Assembly (NCBI GenBank): GCA_964427415.1
Contig: CAYRUH010000012.1
Location: 15,067-79,066 of the forward strand
Reading direction: 5' to 3'
Length of the DNA: 64,000 nt
DNA from: Lentisalinibacter sp964427415
GTDB taxonomy: Bacteria; Pseudomonadota; Gammaproteobacteria; Steroidobacterales; Woeseiaceae
The position numbers were made by a program, and so were the translations under genes. The notes under the pieces are model-generated. The model was not told the origin of the DNA. It ran no database searches and was given only the letters and a program-made list of their open reading frames with translations. Shown here piece after piece: positions 53,500 to 63,500 of this stretch (positions are counted from its first letter, which is position 1; each line of letters starts with the position of its first letter).

Positions 53500-54723
53500 A
53501 TGCCCCTTGCAGAGCGGAATACCCAGTCCATGGTGAGACTGTGCGGAGTGCTTTTTGTTGCATCCACACTCGTCACAACAGCCGGTTGCAGCCTGAATCC
53601 CTTCGCCGACGAGGCCGATGCGCCGGTGACGCCGGCAGCGAGCGCGGAGTCCTCCGCGCCCGTCTCGCTGGAGCCGCGCCGCAGCGGGGACGCCGGGTCG
53701 GTCGAGCGGCGCTCCGAAACCGCGCCGCCTGCACCGCAGGAAGTGCCACTGGCAGCGGACGCGCCCGAGCGCTACGTGGTGAAGAAGGGCGACACCCTGT
53801 GGGACATCTCGGCGACATTCCTGCGCGATCCCTGGTTCTGGCCGGAGATCTGGCAGGTGAACCCGCAGGTCGAGAACCCGCACCTCATCTATCCCGGCGA
53901 CGTGCTGTCGCTGGTCTACATCGACGGGCGTCCCCGCCTCCTGCTGGAGCGTGGCATCCAGGCCGAACGGCTGAGTCCGCAGATCCGCGCCACACCGCTG
54001 GACCAGGCCATCACGACCATCCCCTACGAACAGATCGCAGCCTTCCTGACCCGCGGCGCGGTGCTCGAGAAAGGCCAGGCAGACACGCTGCCCTACATCC
54101 TGGCGAGCCGGGGCGATCACCTGATCGCCGGCGCCGGCAACGACGTCTACGTGCGCGGCGAGGTCGACGGCGAGGGCTCGCGCTACAGCGTGCTCCACAT
54201 CGACCAGCCGCTGGTCGATCCCGACGACAACAAGGTGGTCGGCTACCAGGCCATCTACGTGGGCCAGGGTCAGGTGGATCGCAGCGGCGATCCCTCGACC
54301 GTGCACCTGCTGAAGACCAGCCGGGAGGCGCTGGCCGGCGACCGCCTGATACAGCAGGAGATCGAGATCCCGCTGAATTTCTTCCCGAAGCCGCCGGAAA
54401 CGGATATAGACGGACGCATCATCTCGGTAGTAGATGGTATATCGCTGATCGGGCAGTATCAGGTCATCGTGATCAACCGCGGCGCGCGCAACGGGCTGGC
54501 CCCCGGCGACGTGCTCAGCGTGCTGACGGCCGGCGAGACGGTGCGCGACCGCTACGCGAAGGCGGGCGGCTTCGGGCTGCTCGGCGGCGAGAAGGTGAAA
54601 CTGCCGGACGAGCCGGCGGGCAGCGTGATGATTTTCAAGGTGTACGACCGCATCGCCTACGCCCTCGTCATGACGGCGGAGAGCGAGATGCGGGTGCACG
54701 ATATAGTACGTAACCCCTCCTGA
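53500..54723 (+). CDS. LysM-domain lipoprotein
   Basis: A 407 aa predicted lipoprotein from ATG 53500 (GGAG 11 bp upstream); ATG 53530 is an alternative. The signal ends at a lipobox (VTTAGC). A low-complexity linker leads to one LysM domain (about 90-145: RYVVKKGDTLWDISATFLRDPWFWPEIWQVNP and HLIYPGDVLSLVY), which binds peptidoglycan. The C-terminal 250 residues (DQAITTIPYEQIAAFL to GSVMIFKVYDRIAYALVM) are a conserved all-beta region found in this family next to dprA. Its role is envelope-associated and otherwise unknown. A strong terminator follows. Confidence 0.88.
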   Translation: MPLAERNTQSMVRLCGVLFVASTLVTTAGCSLNPFADEADAPVTPAASAESSAPVSLEPRRSGDAGSVERRSETAPPAPQEVPLAADAPERYVVKKGDTLWDISATFLRDPWFWPEIWQVNPQVENPHLIYPGDVLSLVYIDGRPRLLLERGIQAERLSPQIRATPLDQAITTIPYEQIAAFLTRGAVLEKGQADTLPYILASRGDHLIAGAGNDVYVRGEVDGEGSRYSVLHIDQPLVDPDDNKVVGYQAIYVGQGQVDRSGDPSTVHLLKTSREALAGDRLIQQEIEIPLNFFPKPPETDIDGRIISVVDGISLIGQYQVIVINRGARNGLAPGDVLSVLTAGETVRDRYAKAGGFGLLGGEKVKLPDEPAGSVMIFKVYDRIAYALVMTAESEMRVHDIVRNPS

Positions 54724-54737
54724 CGCCAGACACGGCA

Positions 54738-54775
54738 ACGGCCGGCGTCCGCGAGGGCGCCGGCCGTTTCTTTCT
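54738..54775 (+). terminator. Rho-independent terminator after the LysM gene
   Basis: A perfect 10-bp stem (ACGGCCGGCG at 54738-54747 with CGCCGGCCGT at 54758-54767), a 10-nt loop and the T-rich tail TTTCTTTC. It separates the LysM gene from dprA, so dprA needs read-through or its own promoter. Confidence 0.85.
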
Positions 54776-54801
54776 GGCGTGCCGGCACAGCGGAGCCGGA
54801 C

Positions 54802-55941
54802 ATGGACGAAGACACAGAAGCCTGGGTACGTCTCGCCGAGGCTCCCGGGCTGGGTACTGCCGAGGCGGCCGCACTCGTGGAGCGTTTTGGCTCGGCCGCC
54901 CGGCTGGCGGCGGCGGGACGCAGCGCGCTCGCCTCCCGGGGTCTCGGCGCGGAGACGGTGGATACGCTGCTGGCGCCGCCGGCGGAGCGGATGGAGCGCA
55001 TCGCCGGCTGGCTCGCCGAGCCGGGGCATCAGCTCGTCAGCCAGCACTCGCCGGACTACCCGGCCCTGCTCGCCGATACCACAGGCGCGCCGCTCGTCCT
55101 CTACGTCAACGGCGACCCCGGGCTGCTCTCCATGCCGCAGCTGGCGGTAGTCGGAAGCCGCAATCCGACTCGCGCCGGCGAGCGTACCGCGTTCGAATTC
55201 GCCGCTCATCTCGCCGCCAGCGGGCTCACCATCACCAGCGGACTCGCCTCCGGCATCGACACCGCCGCGCACGAAGGCGCCCTTTCGGCCGGCGGCAGCA
55301 CCATCGCCGTACTGGGCACCGGCATCGATCGGGTCTATCCCGCGTCGAACCGGGAGCTGGCTCACCGCATCGCCGGCCGGGGCGCCCTGGTGAGCGAGTT
55401 CCCGCTGGGCGCGCCTCCGGAGGCGTGGCACTTTCCGCGACGCAATCGCATCATCAGCGGCATGAGCCTGGGTACGCTCGTGGTGGAGGCGGCGCAGCGG
55501 AGCGGCTCGCTGATCACTGCCCGTCTCGCCGCCGAACAGGGCCGCGAGGTGTTCGCGATACCGGGCTCCATCCACAACGCCCTCGCCCGCGGCTGTCACA
55601 GGCTGATCCGCGACGGCGCCAGGCTGGTGGAGTCCGCCAACGACATCTTCGCCGAGCTCGCGCCGCTGACCCGGGCGCTCGGCAGGCGCATCGCGCAAGC
55701 TCCGCCGGGCGCTGATTCCGCGGCCGCCAGTAACGCGGCGACAGGGCGCGACAGGGATTACGACAAACTGCTGGAGGCGCTCGCATGGGAGCCCGTGGAC
55801 ATGGATACATTGATCGAACGGTCCAGATTGACGATCGATCAGCTTTCCTCCATGCTCCTGATCCTGGAACTCGAGGGCGAAGTCGAAACGCTGCCTGGCG
55901 GGAAGTTCTCGAGGGTCAGACAGGAGCGCCTACCCGAATGA
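54802..55941 (+). CDS. dprA: DNA processing protein DprA/Smf
   Basis: Binds incoming single-stranded DNA during transformation and loads RecA. The 379 aa protein has an N-terminal SAM-like helical domain (1-65), the Rossmann core with VVGSRNPTRAGERTAFEFA, TSGLASGIDTAAHEGAL, GTGIDRVYPASNRELA, SEFPLG and RRNRIISGMSLGTLVVEA, and a C-terminal winged-helix domain (about 315-375, WEPVDMDTLIERSRLTIDQLSSMLLILELEG). All parts are present, consistent with natural competence, though no other competence gene lies in the window. Its TGA overlaps the smg ATG. Confidence 0.95.
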   Translation: MDEDTEAWVRLAEAPGLGTAEAAALVERFGSAARLAAAGRSALASRGLGAETVDTLLAPPAERMERIAGWLAEPGHQLVSQHSPDYPALLADTTGAPLVLYVNGDPGLLSMPQLAVVGSRNPTRAGERTAFEFAAHLAASGLTITSGLASGIDTAAHEGALSAGGSTIAVLGTGIDRVYPASNRELAHRIAGRGALVSEFPLGAPPEAWHFPRRNRIISGMSLGTLVVEAAQRSGSLITARLAAEQGREVFAIPGSIHNALARGCHRLIRDGARLVESANDIFAELAPLTRALGRRIAQAPPGADSAAASNAATGRDRDYDKLLEALAWEPVDMDTLIERSRLTIDQLSSMLLILELEGEVETLPGGKFSRVRQERLPE

Positions 55942-56414
55942 AAGAGAACGTCCTCGACGTATTGATGTATCTGTTCGAGACCTATGTCGATACGGAGGAA
56001 GAACCCGAAGCGGATCAGAACGAACTCCGCGAGGAACTTGCCCGGGCCGGCTTCCACGACGCCGAGATCGAGCACGCGCTCGACTGGCTCGACGGTCTGG
56101 GAACGAACAACGACCTCCTGTCCCCGAACCCGCAGACGGAGAACGGTACCCGCATCTTCAACGGGTACGAACTCGCTCGCCTGGACGCGGCATGCCGCGG
56201 TTATCTGGTCTATCTGGAGCAGGTCGGCATCCTCTCGCCGCCCCAGCGCGAACTGGTGATCGACCGTCTGCTCGCACTGGAGTCCGCCGACATCGACGTG
56301 GAACAGATCAAATGGGTGGTGCTGATGGTACTGTTCAGCCAGCCCGGCCAGGAGATCGCCTACGCGCGCATGGAGGATCTGGTCTTCGACGAGGACTCGG
56401 GGACGATCCATTGA
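55938..56414 (+). CDS. smg: Smg family protein (DUF494)
   Basis: A 158 aa acidic helical protein starting at ATG 55938 in a 4-bp ATGA overlap with dprA. The opening KENVLDVLMYLFETYVD and the close VEQIKWVVLMVLFSQPG are Smg signatures. Biochemical function is unknown; the gene is consistently located with dprA and topA in Gammaproteobacteria, as here. The 3' end carries a small tandem repeat around the stop codon, followed by a terminator before topA. Confidence 0.92.
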   Translation: MKENVLDVLMYLFETYVDTEEEPEADQNELREELARAGFHDAEIEHALDWLDGLGTNNDLLSPNPQTENGTRIFNGYELARLDAACRGYLVYLEQVGILSPPQRELVIDRLLALESADIDVEQIKWVVLMVLFSQPGQEIAYARMEDLVFDEDSGTIH

Positions 56415-56431
56415 TCGGGCCATTGATCGGG
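56408..56431. repeat. 12-bp tandem repeat spanning the smg stop codon
   Basis: CCATTGATCGGG is present twice head to tail (56408-56419 and 56420-56431), the first copy containing the last His codon and TGA of smg. ATTCTGA follows at 56434-56440. The arrangement is like that at the end of priA. Confidence 0.85.
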
Positions 56432-56470
56432 AGATTCTGAGGCGGCAGAGTGGCCGCGTAAGACAGCATG

Positions 56471-56494
56471 CCGCGGCAGAGTCCGCGGTTTTTC
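56471..56494 (+). terminator. Rho-independent terminator after smg
   Basis: A 6-bp stem CCGCGG (56471-56476) with CCGCGG (56483-56488), 6-nt loop, then TTTTTC. It lies 56 bp past the smg stop and 54 bp before topA. Confidence 0.75.
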
Positions 56495-56547
56495 ATTTCT
56501 GGCCGGGCGACAGAACTCGTTCGGCGGCAACGGACGCACGGGAACGG

Positions 56548-58995
56548 ATGAGCAAGAACCTCGTCATCGTGGAATCGCCGGCCAAGGCGAAGACCATCGA
56601 AAAGTACCTGGGCAAGGACTACGAGGTCCTGGCCTCCTACGGACACGTGCGCGACCTCGTACCGAAGGAAGGTGCGGTGGACCCGGAGCGCGGCTTCGAG
56701 ATGATGTACCGGGTGATCGAGCGCAACGAAAAGCACGTGAACGCCATCGTCCGCGCCCTGAAGAAGGCGGACGGGCTGATACTCGCCACGGACCCCGACC
56801 GCGAGGGCGAGGCCATCGCCTGGCACTTGTACGAACTGCTGAAGGACAAGGGTGCCCTGGACAACAAGGACGTGCACCGCGTGGTCTTCTACGAGATCAC
56901 AAAGCAGGCCATCCAGGATGCCATCCAGCATCCGCGCGGGCTCTCCAGCGAGCTGGTAAACGCCCAGCAGGCACGGCGCGCGCTGGACTACCTGGTGGGT
57001 TTCAACCTGTCTCCGCTGCTGTGGAAGAAAGTCCAGCCGAACCTCTCCGCCGGCCGGGTGCAGAGCCCCGCGCTCAGGCTCATCGTCGAGCGCGAGGAGG
57101 AGCGCGAGCGGTTCGTCTCCCGGGAGTACTGGACCATCGAGGCCGACGTCAGCAAGGAAGGCCAGGCCTTCCCCGCACGGCTGGTGACCTGGCGGGGCGA
57201 GAAGGTGGAGCAGTTCAGCTTCGGCGACGAGGACACCGCCATGGCCGTGCACGCCGCGCTGCGACAAGCCGCCGACGGCGTGCTGCGCGCCGTCAAGGTG
57301 GAACGCAAGCAGCGGCGGCGCAATCCGGCGGCTCCGTTCACCACCTCGACACTTCAGCAGGAGGCCTCACGCAAGCTCGGCTTCAATACCCAGCGCACCA
57401 TGCGCGTGGCCCAGCGGCTGTATGAGGGCGTGGACATCGGCAGCGCGGACGGCAACGTCGGCCTGATCACCTACATGCGTACCGACTCGGTGACCCTCGC
57501 CCAGGTCGCAGTAGAGGAGACCCGCAGCGTGATCGCCGAACGTTACGGCAAGGACAACGTGCCGGACAGCCCGCGCCACTACAAGAACAAGTCGAAGAAC
57601 GCCCAGGAGGCCCACGAGGCCATCCGCCCCACCTCGGTGAGCTGCACGCCGGACGAGCTGGAGGGCAAGCTCGAGGCGGACCAGTTCAAGCTGTACCGGC
57701 TTATATGGACCCGCACGGTGGCCAGCCAGATGGTGCCCGCCGTGTTCGATACGGTCACCGCCGAGATGGTGCCCGCCGACGAGCCGGAGGGCGATGCCAC
57801 CGGCCGCTTCCGCGCCACAGGCTCGGTGCTGGTCAAGCCCGGCTTCATCGCCGTCTACCAGGAAGGCCGCGACGACGCCGCGGCGGACGACAGCGACCGG
57901 CGCCTGCCGGACCTGATCGAAGGCGACCGGCTGCAACTGGAGGAGATACGCCCCGAACAGCACTTCACCGAGCCGCCGCCCCGCTACACGGAGGCCAGCC
58001 TCGTGAAGAGTCTCGAGGAGCTCGGCATCGGCCGCCCCTCGACCTATGCCAACATCATCTCGACGCTGAAGAACCGGGAATACGTGGACATGGAGGGCCG
58101 GCAGTTCGCGCCCACCGACATTGGCCGCATTGTCAATAATTTCCTCACCGAGCACTTCACCCGGTACGTGGATTACGACTTCACGGCCCGCATGGAGGAC
58201 GACCTCGATGCGATCTCACGGGGCGACCGGGACTGGGTGCCGCTACTGGAGGAATTCTGGACGCCGTTCCATGATCTGGTGGAAGAGAAGGAGCAGAACG
58301 TCACCCGCGAGCAGGTGGCCCAGGCGCGAGAGCTCGGCACCGATCCCGGGACCGGCAAACCGGTGACCGTGCGCATGGGCCGCTTCGGTCCCTTTGTCCA
58401 GATCGGCACCAAGGACGACGAGGAGAAACCGAAGTTCGCTGGCCTCAGGCCCGGTCAGAAGATGAACGATATCGACCTCGAGGCGGCGCTGGAACTGTTC
58501 AAGCTGCCCCGCAAGCTCGGCGAGACCCCGGAGGGCGAGCCGGTGTCGGCGAGCATCGGCCGCTTCGGCCCCTACGTGCGCTACGGCAACAAGTTCGTCT
58601 CCATCCGCGGCGACGAAGACCCTTACACCATCAACCTGGAGCGTGCCCTGGAGCTGGTCCGCGAGAAGAAGAAGGCGGATGCGGAGCGCACCATCCAGGA
58701 CTTCCCGGACGAGGGCATCCAGGTGCTCAAAGGTCGCTACGGCCCCTACGTCACGGACAAGACCAAGAATGCCAAGGTACCGAAGGACCGGGAGCCGGCG
58801 TCGCTGACGCTGGAGGAATGCAGGGAACTCCTGGCAACCGCGCCGGCCCGCGGCCGCGGTCGCAAGAAAGCGAAAAAGAAGACGGCGACGGCGGTCGCCG
58901 CCGGTACCAAGAAGGCCGCGAAGAAGAAGAGCACGGCCCGAAAGAAGACCGCCGGCAAGAAGAAAGCGAAGAAAAAGAAGAAGTCCGGCGACTGA
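56548..58995 (+). CDS. topA: DNA topoisomerase I (type IA)
   Basis: Relaxes negative supercoils by single-strand passage. The 815 aa product has the Toprim domain (NLVIVESPAKAKTIEKYLG; ATDPDREGEAIAWHL) and the active-site Tyr309 in GLITYMRTDSV. The strand-binding domain contains SAGRVQSPALRLIVEREEE and EELGIGRPSTYANII. Instead of the cysteine zinc ribbons of E. coli TopA, the C-terminus has three Toprim-C repeats (GRFGPFVQIG, GRFGPYVRYG, GRYGPYVTD) and then a tail of about 60 residues made almost only of lysine, alanine and threonine, likely for nonspecific DNA binding. Confidence 0.96.
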   Translation: MSKNLVIVESPAKAKTIEKYLGKDYEVLASYGHVRDLVPKEGAVDPERGFEMMYRVIERNEKHVNAIVRALKKADGLILATDPDREGEAIAWHLYELLKDKGALDNKDVHRVVFYEITKQAIQDAIQHPRGLSSELVNAQQARRALDYLVGFNLSPLLWKKVQPNLSAGRVQSPALRLIVEREEERERFVSREYWTIEADVSKEGQAFPARLVTWRGEKVEQFSFGDEDTAMAVHAALRQAADGVLRAVKVERKQRRRNPAAPFTTSTLQQEASRKLGFNTQRTMRVAQRLYEGVDIGSADGNVGLITYMRTDSVTLAQVAVEETRSVIAERYGKDNVPDSPRHYKNKSKNAQEAHEAIRPTSVSCTPDELEGKLEADQFKLYRLIWTRTVASQMVPAVFDTVTAEMVPADEPEGDATGRFRATGSVLVKPGFIAVYQEGRDDAAADDSDRRLPDLIEGDRLQLEEIRPEQHFTEPPPRYTEASLVKSLEELGIGRPSTYANIISTLKNREYVDMEGRQFAPTDIGRIVNNFLTEHFTRYVDYDFTARMEDDLDAISRGDRDWVPLLEEFWTPFHDLVEEKEQNVTREQVAQARELGTDPGTGKPVTVRMGRFGPFVQIGTKDDEEKPKFAGLRPGQKMNDIDLEAALELFKLPRKLGETPEGEPVSASIGRFGPYVRYGNKFVSIRGDEDPYTINLERALELVREKKKADAERTIQDFPDEGIQVLKGRYGPYVTDKTKNAKVPKDREPASLTLEECRELLATAPARGRGRKKAKKKTATAVAAGTKKAAKKKSTARKKTAGKKKAKKKKKSGD

Positions 58996-59067
58996 GGCAC
59001 CCGTATTCCCGCCGCGTCCCGTACAATGCGGCGCTCCCCGGCGACGAGGCGGCCCGCGGATATGGCG

Positions 59068-59111
59068 ACGAGTGAGTTCGGCGATGAGTGAATTCAGCGG
59101 CGAGTTCGGCG
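59068..59111. repeat. Degenerate 16-bp tandem repeat at the hemF start
   Basis: ACGAGTGAGTTCGGCG (59068-59083), ATGAGTGAATTCAGCG (59084-59099) and a shortened third unit GCGAGTTCGGCG (59100-59111). The second unit supplies the hemF ATG. An out-of-frame ATG at 59062 reads a 9-codon peptide (MATSEFGDE) through the first unit. Confidence 0.75.
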
Positions 59112-60019
59112 ATCAGCTGGCGATCGTCAGGGAGTATCTGCTCGGCCTGCAGCGTCGCATCACCGATACCCTGGAAAAAGTCGACGGAAGCGCCCGTTTC
59201 CACCGCGACGCCTGGCAACGGGAAGGCGGCGGAGGCGGCGAGACCCGGGTAACGGCCGGCGGCACGCTGCTCGAGCAGGCGGGCGTCAACTTCTCCCACG
59301 TCTACGGCGACAACCTGCCGCCCAGTGCCTCGAAGACCCGGCCGGAACTCGCCGGGCGGGGATTCCAGGCGATGGGCGTCTCGCTGGTACTGCACCCCGA
59401 GAACCCCTACGTGCCCACCACCCACGCCAACGTGCGGGTTTTCGCGGCGGAGAAACCGGACAGCGTACCGGTCTGGTGGTTCGGCGGCGGCTTCGACCTC
59501 ACCCCGTACTATCCGTACCTGGAGGACGTCAAGCACTGGCACCGCACGGCCCGTGCCGCCTGCGAGGGATTTCCCGAAGGCACCTACACGCGCTTCAAGG
59601 ACTGGTGCGACGAGTATTTCTATCTGCGCCACCGCGGCGAGACCCGCGGTGTAGGCGGGCTGTTCTTCGACGACCTGAACGAGTGGGGTTTCGAACGCTG
59701 CTTCGCCTTCATGCAGAGCATCGGCGAGCACTTTCTGCCGGCCTATCTGCCCATCGTCGAACGGCGCCGGGATACCGCCTGGGGCGAGCGCGAGCGCCAG
59801 TTCCAGCTCTACCGGCGGGGCCGCTACGTGGAGTTCAACCTGGTCTACGACCGTGGCACCCTGTTCGGGCTGCAGTCCGGCGGTCGCACCGAATCCATCC
59901 TGATGTCGCTGCCGCCGCTGGTGCGCTGGCAGTACGACTTCCGGCCCGAAGCCGGCAGCCCGGAAGCCGAGCTGACCGACCGCTTCCTGAAACCCACCGA
60001 CTGGCTGGACGCCTCGTGA
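59084..60019 (+). CDS. hemF: Coproporphyrinogen III oxidase, oxygen-dependent
   Basis: Converts coproporphyrinogen III to protoporphyrinogen IX using oxygen, in heme synthesis. From ATG 59084 it is 311 aa; an in-frame GTG at 59072 is possible. Family blocks are intact: RDAWQREGGGGGETRV, LEQAGVNFSHVYGDNLP, HANVRVFAAE, WWFGGGFDLTPYYPYLED, DEYFYLRHRGETRGVGGLFFDDLN and the C-terminal GRTESILMSLPPLVRW. It indicates at least part-time aerobic growth. Its start codon lies within a short tandem repeat, and its stop overlaps the GTG of the VOC gene by 4 bp. Confidence 0.96.
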   Translation: MSEFSGEFGDQLAIVREYLLGLQRRITDTLEKVDGSARFHRDAWQREGGGGGETRVTAGGTLLEQAGVNFSHVYGDNLPPSASKTRPELAGRGFQAMGVSLVLHPENPYVPTTHANVRVFAAEKPDSVPVWWFGGGFDLTPYYPYLEDVKHWHRTARAACEGFPEGTYTRFKDWCDEYFYLRHRGETRGVGGLFFDDLNEWGFERCFAFMQSIGEHFLPAYLPIVERRRDTAWGERERQFQLYRRGRYVEFNLVYDRGTLFGLQSGGRTESILMSLPPLVRWQYDFRPEAGSPEAELTDRFLKPTDWLDAS

Positions 60020-60447
60020 GCCCCGCCGTCATTCCTGCGCCTTTCCACCTGGCCGTGCCCGTCGACGACCTCGAGCGGGCCCGCGGCTTCTACGTGGACC
60101 TGCTCGGCTGCGCCACCGGCCGGGAGGACGAGCGCTGGCTGGACCTCGATTTCTTCGGTCACCAGGTCACCCTGCATCTGGCGGAAGCCGACGGCAGCGA
60201 GGCGGCGAATGCGGTGGACGGCGACGACGTGCCGGTGCGCCACTTCGGCGTGATCCTCGCGCCGGCCGACTGGCAGGCGCTCGCCGCGCGTCTCGGTGCC
60301 GCCGGCATCGATTTCCTGATCGAGCCCCGGGTGCGCTTCCGCGGCCAGCCGGGCGAGCAGCGGACCATGTTCCTGCGCGACCCGGCCGGCAATGCGCTGG
60401 AGTTCAAGAGCTTCGCCGACCCGTGCCGCGTCTTCGCCCGGGAATAG
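60016..60447 (+). CDS. VOC superfamily protein (glyoxalase-like)
   Basis: A 143 aa single-module vicinal-oxygen-chelate protein starting at GTG 60016 (GTGA overlap with hemF). The motifs HLAVPVDDLERARGFYVDLLGC, DFFGHQVTLHLAE, RHFGVILAPADWQALAARL and RTMFLRDPAGNALEFKSF give two beta-alpha-beta3 repeats. Candidate metal ligands are His and Glu (HLAV, QVTLH, HFGV, LEF). The close fit to the glyoxalase/dioxygenase pattern suggests an enzyme, but the substrate is unknown. Co-transcription with hemF is likely. Confidence 0.82.
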   Translation: MSPAVIPAPFHLAVPVDDLERARGFYVDLLGCATGREDERWLDLDFFGHQVTLHLAEADGSEAANAVDGDDVPVRHFGVILAPADWQALAARLGAAGIDFLIEPRVRFRGQPGEQRTMFLRDPAGNALEFKSFADPCRVFARE

Positions 60448-60465
60448 GGCCCTTCGATGCGGCCG

Positions 60466-60487
60466 CGGCGGGCGTGCTGGCCCGCCG
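60466..60487 (+). terminator. GC-rich hairpin after the hemF-VOC pair
   Basis: An 8-bp perfect stem CGGCGGGC (60466-60473) with GCCCGCCG (60480-60487) and a GTGCTG loop, 18 bp after the VOC stop. No T-tract follows (ATTCGG), so it may be a weak or Rho-assisted terminator or an mRNA 3'-end stabiliser. Confidence 0.35.
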
Positions 60488-60576
60488 ATTCGGGGCTATG
60501 CTAACTTCGTTCGGGCTTCCTCACTGAAATCATAATTGAAGCCATAGAATATCGATCCTTCTCGGACGAGCGAGCG

Positions 60577-63500
60577 GTGAACAGAAATCTGCATCCGGCC
60601 CTGCCGCCATCGACCTGGCTGCCATTGACCGGGCTGATATTGACCCTGCTCTGCCTCGCGACGACGGCGGAGGCCGCCTCCCTGCGCCAGGCCGACGGCG
60701 CCGCGGGGGGCCTGCTGCTGGCGGACGAGATCGGCACCCGCGCCGACGGCCGCAAGGTCTACATCGTGCAGCTGCGCCGCCCGGGCGCCGCCGAGCACTA
60801 CACGAAGTCAGCCGCGCCCGGCCGTCCCGCCTCCATGAAGTTGATGCGGTCCGCCGGTTTCAGCCGCGAATCGGCGGCGGTGAAGTCCTGGGTGGCGGGC
60901 AGCGATGCGGCCCAGACGAGCCTGCTGGCGAAGGCCGCCCCCGGCACCCCCACCGTCTATGACTACCGCTACGGCTTCAGCGGTTTCGCCGCCGCCCTGA
61001 CACCGGCCGAGGCGGACCGGCTGCGCCACATGACCGAAGTGGCCGGGGTCTGGGAGGACGAGATCCGGCCGCTGGCCACCAACGAGACACCGAGCTTTCT
61101 TGGCCTGTTCGACAACGCGGACGGACTCACCGGCGCGCTGGGGCTCGAGGGCGAGGGCGTGGTCATCGGCGTCATCGACAGCGGCATCGCCCCCGGCCAC
61201 CCGAGCCTGACCGACACCCGGGAGGCGGACCGGCCGCGGCTCTGCCGCACCTCCTTCGCCGACACCTTCCTCGGCCTGTGGCTGTGCCGGCGCTTCGAGG
61301 TGCGCGAGGACGTACCGCTGTTCGACCCGCCGCAGGACTGGAACGGCATCTGCCAGGCCGGCGAGGAGTTCGCGGAGACGGTCTGCAATAACAAGGTCAT
61401 CGGCGCCCGCTTCTTCGTCGAGGGCGCGCAGGAGACCGGCGAGCTCGACCCGGGCGAATTCCTCTCGCCCCGGGATGCCGACGGGCACGGCACCCACATC
61501 GCCACCACCGCCGCCGGCAATCCGGTGACCGCCTCGGTGGCCGGCACCGAACTCGCCCGCATCCGGGGTATGGCGCCGAAGGCCCGGGTGGCCGTGTACA
61601 AGGCCTGCTGGCTCAGGCCCGGCGACACCCGGGCCAGCTGCAACACCTCCGACCTCGCCCGGGCGGTGGACGCGGCCGTGGCCGACGGCGTGGACGTCAT
61701 CAACTACTCGGTGGGCAATTCGCTGGCGACGGTGAACGGCCCCGACGACATCGCCCTGCTGGCCGCGTCCAAGGCCGGCATCTTCACCGCAGTGGCCGCC
61801 GGCAACGAGGGCCCGGGACTGCGCAGCATCGGCTCGCCGGGCAGCTCGCCCTGGGTCACCACCGTGGCGGCCTCCACCCGGCCCGGCGTGAACTTCCGCG
61901 AGGCCATGGAGGTCATTTCGCCGCCGTCGCTGGCCGGCAAGTACGCCTCCCGGGAGGCGAGCTTCACGCCCCAGCTGGAAGAGACGGGCAGCGTGGAAGA
62001 GGAACTCGTGATCGTCGAAGACGACAGCCTCGCCACCGACTCGGGCGACGACGGCGGCACCACCTACGACGCCTGCCAGGCGCCGGTGAACGGGGACGAG
62101 CTTGCCGACAGGATCGCGCTGCTCGTGCGCGGCGGCTGCAGCTTCGAGACCAAGATCCGCAATGTCGAGAATGCCGGTGCGGCCGCCGCGCTGGTGTTCA
62201 ACAACGCCGGCGAGCCCTTTGTCATGACCGGCACGGCGGATGCGGTGGATATCCCTGCGGTCATGATCGGCCAGGCCGACGGTCGGCTCCTGTTCGACGC
62301 CATCAACGTGGAGGAGGAGATCGTCGACGTACGGCTGGCGGCGGGGCTGTTCCTCACCGAGACCCGGGCCGGCAACATCATGGCCGGCTTCTCCTCCCGG
62401 GGACCGGCCAGCGGCGCCCCGGACATCCTGAAACCGGATCTGACTGCGCCGGGGGTGAGCATACTCGCGGGCTTCACTCCGGATGCCGCCAACGCGGAGC
62501 AGGGCGAGTTATTCGGCTATCTCTCCGGCACCTCCATGTCGACGCCCCACGTGGCCGGCGTCGCCGCGCTGCTGCTGGAGGCCAACCCGGACTGGTCGCC
62601 GGCGGCGCTGCGCTCGGCCATGATGACCAGCGCGTACCAGGACGTGGTGCAGCAGGACGGCGAGACGCCCGCCAACCCGTTCGACTTCGGCGCGGGCCAC
62701 CTGCAGCCCAACGCCGCCGGCAAGGCGGGGCTGCTGTTCGATGCGGGTGCCGACGACTACGACGCCTTCGGCTGCGGCCTCGAGGAGCCCATACCGGACC
62801 CGTCGCGCTGCGGCGAACTGGCCGCCGCCGGCAGGAGCTTCGACGCGACCCAGTTCAACCAGGCCTCCATCGCCATCGAGCAGCTGACCGGCCGGCGCAC
62901 CATCACGCGTACCGTGACGGCCACCGGCGACGCGGCCGGTACCTGGCAGGTGGAAATCGAGCCGCCTCCGGGTACCGTGGTGAGCGTATCCCCGCAGACG
63001 CTGTCACTGAATCCGGGCGAGACCGCCACCTACACCGTGGAGATGGAGTTCATCGGTACCGGGCTGGACCTCTGGTACTTCGGCGCCATCACCTGGCGGG
63101 CCGGCGAGACCGCCGTGCGCACGCCGGTCGCCATCCGCCCGGTATCGCTGTCGGCACCAGAGGAGGTACGCGATGCCGGCGGCAGCGGGACGCTGAGCTT
63201 TGACGTGGACTTCGGCTATACCGGCAGCTACCGGGCCGGCGTGCACGGACTGAACGAGGCGCTGGTGATCGACGGCTTTGTGGATGACGACCCCACCAGG
63301 ACCTTCACCTTCCGTGACGGCAACGGCGTCACCACCCACGTGATCGACGTGCCGGCCAATCAGGCGTACCTGCGCTTCGCCCTGTTCGACGAAGCCACCG
63401 ACGGCAATGACGACCTCGACCTTTACGTCTTCTTCTGCCCGAACGACATCTGTACCGAGATCGGCGAGAGCGGCTCCGAAACGTCGGCCGAGGAGTTCAA

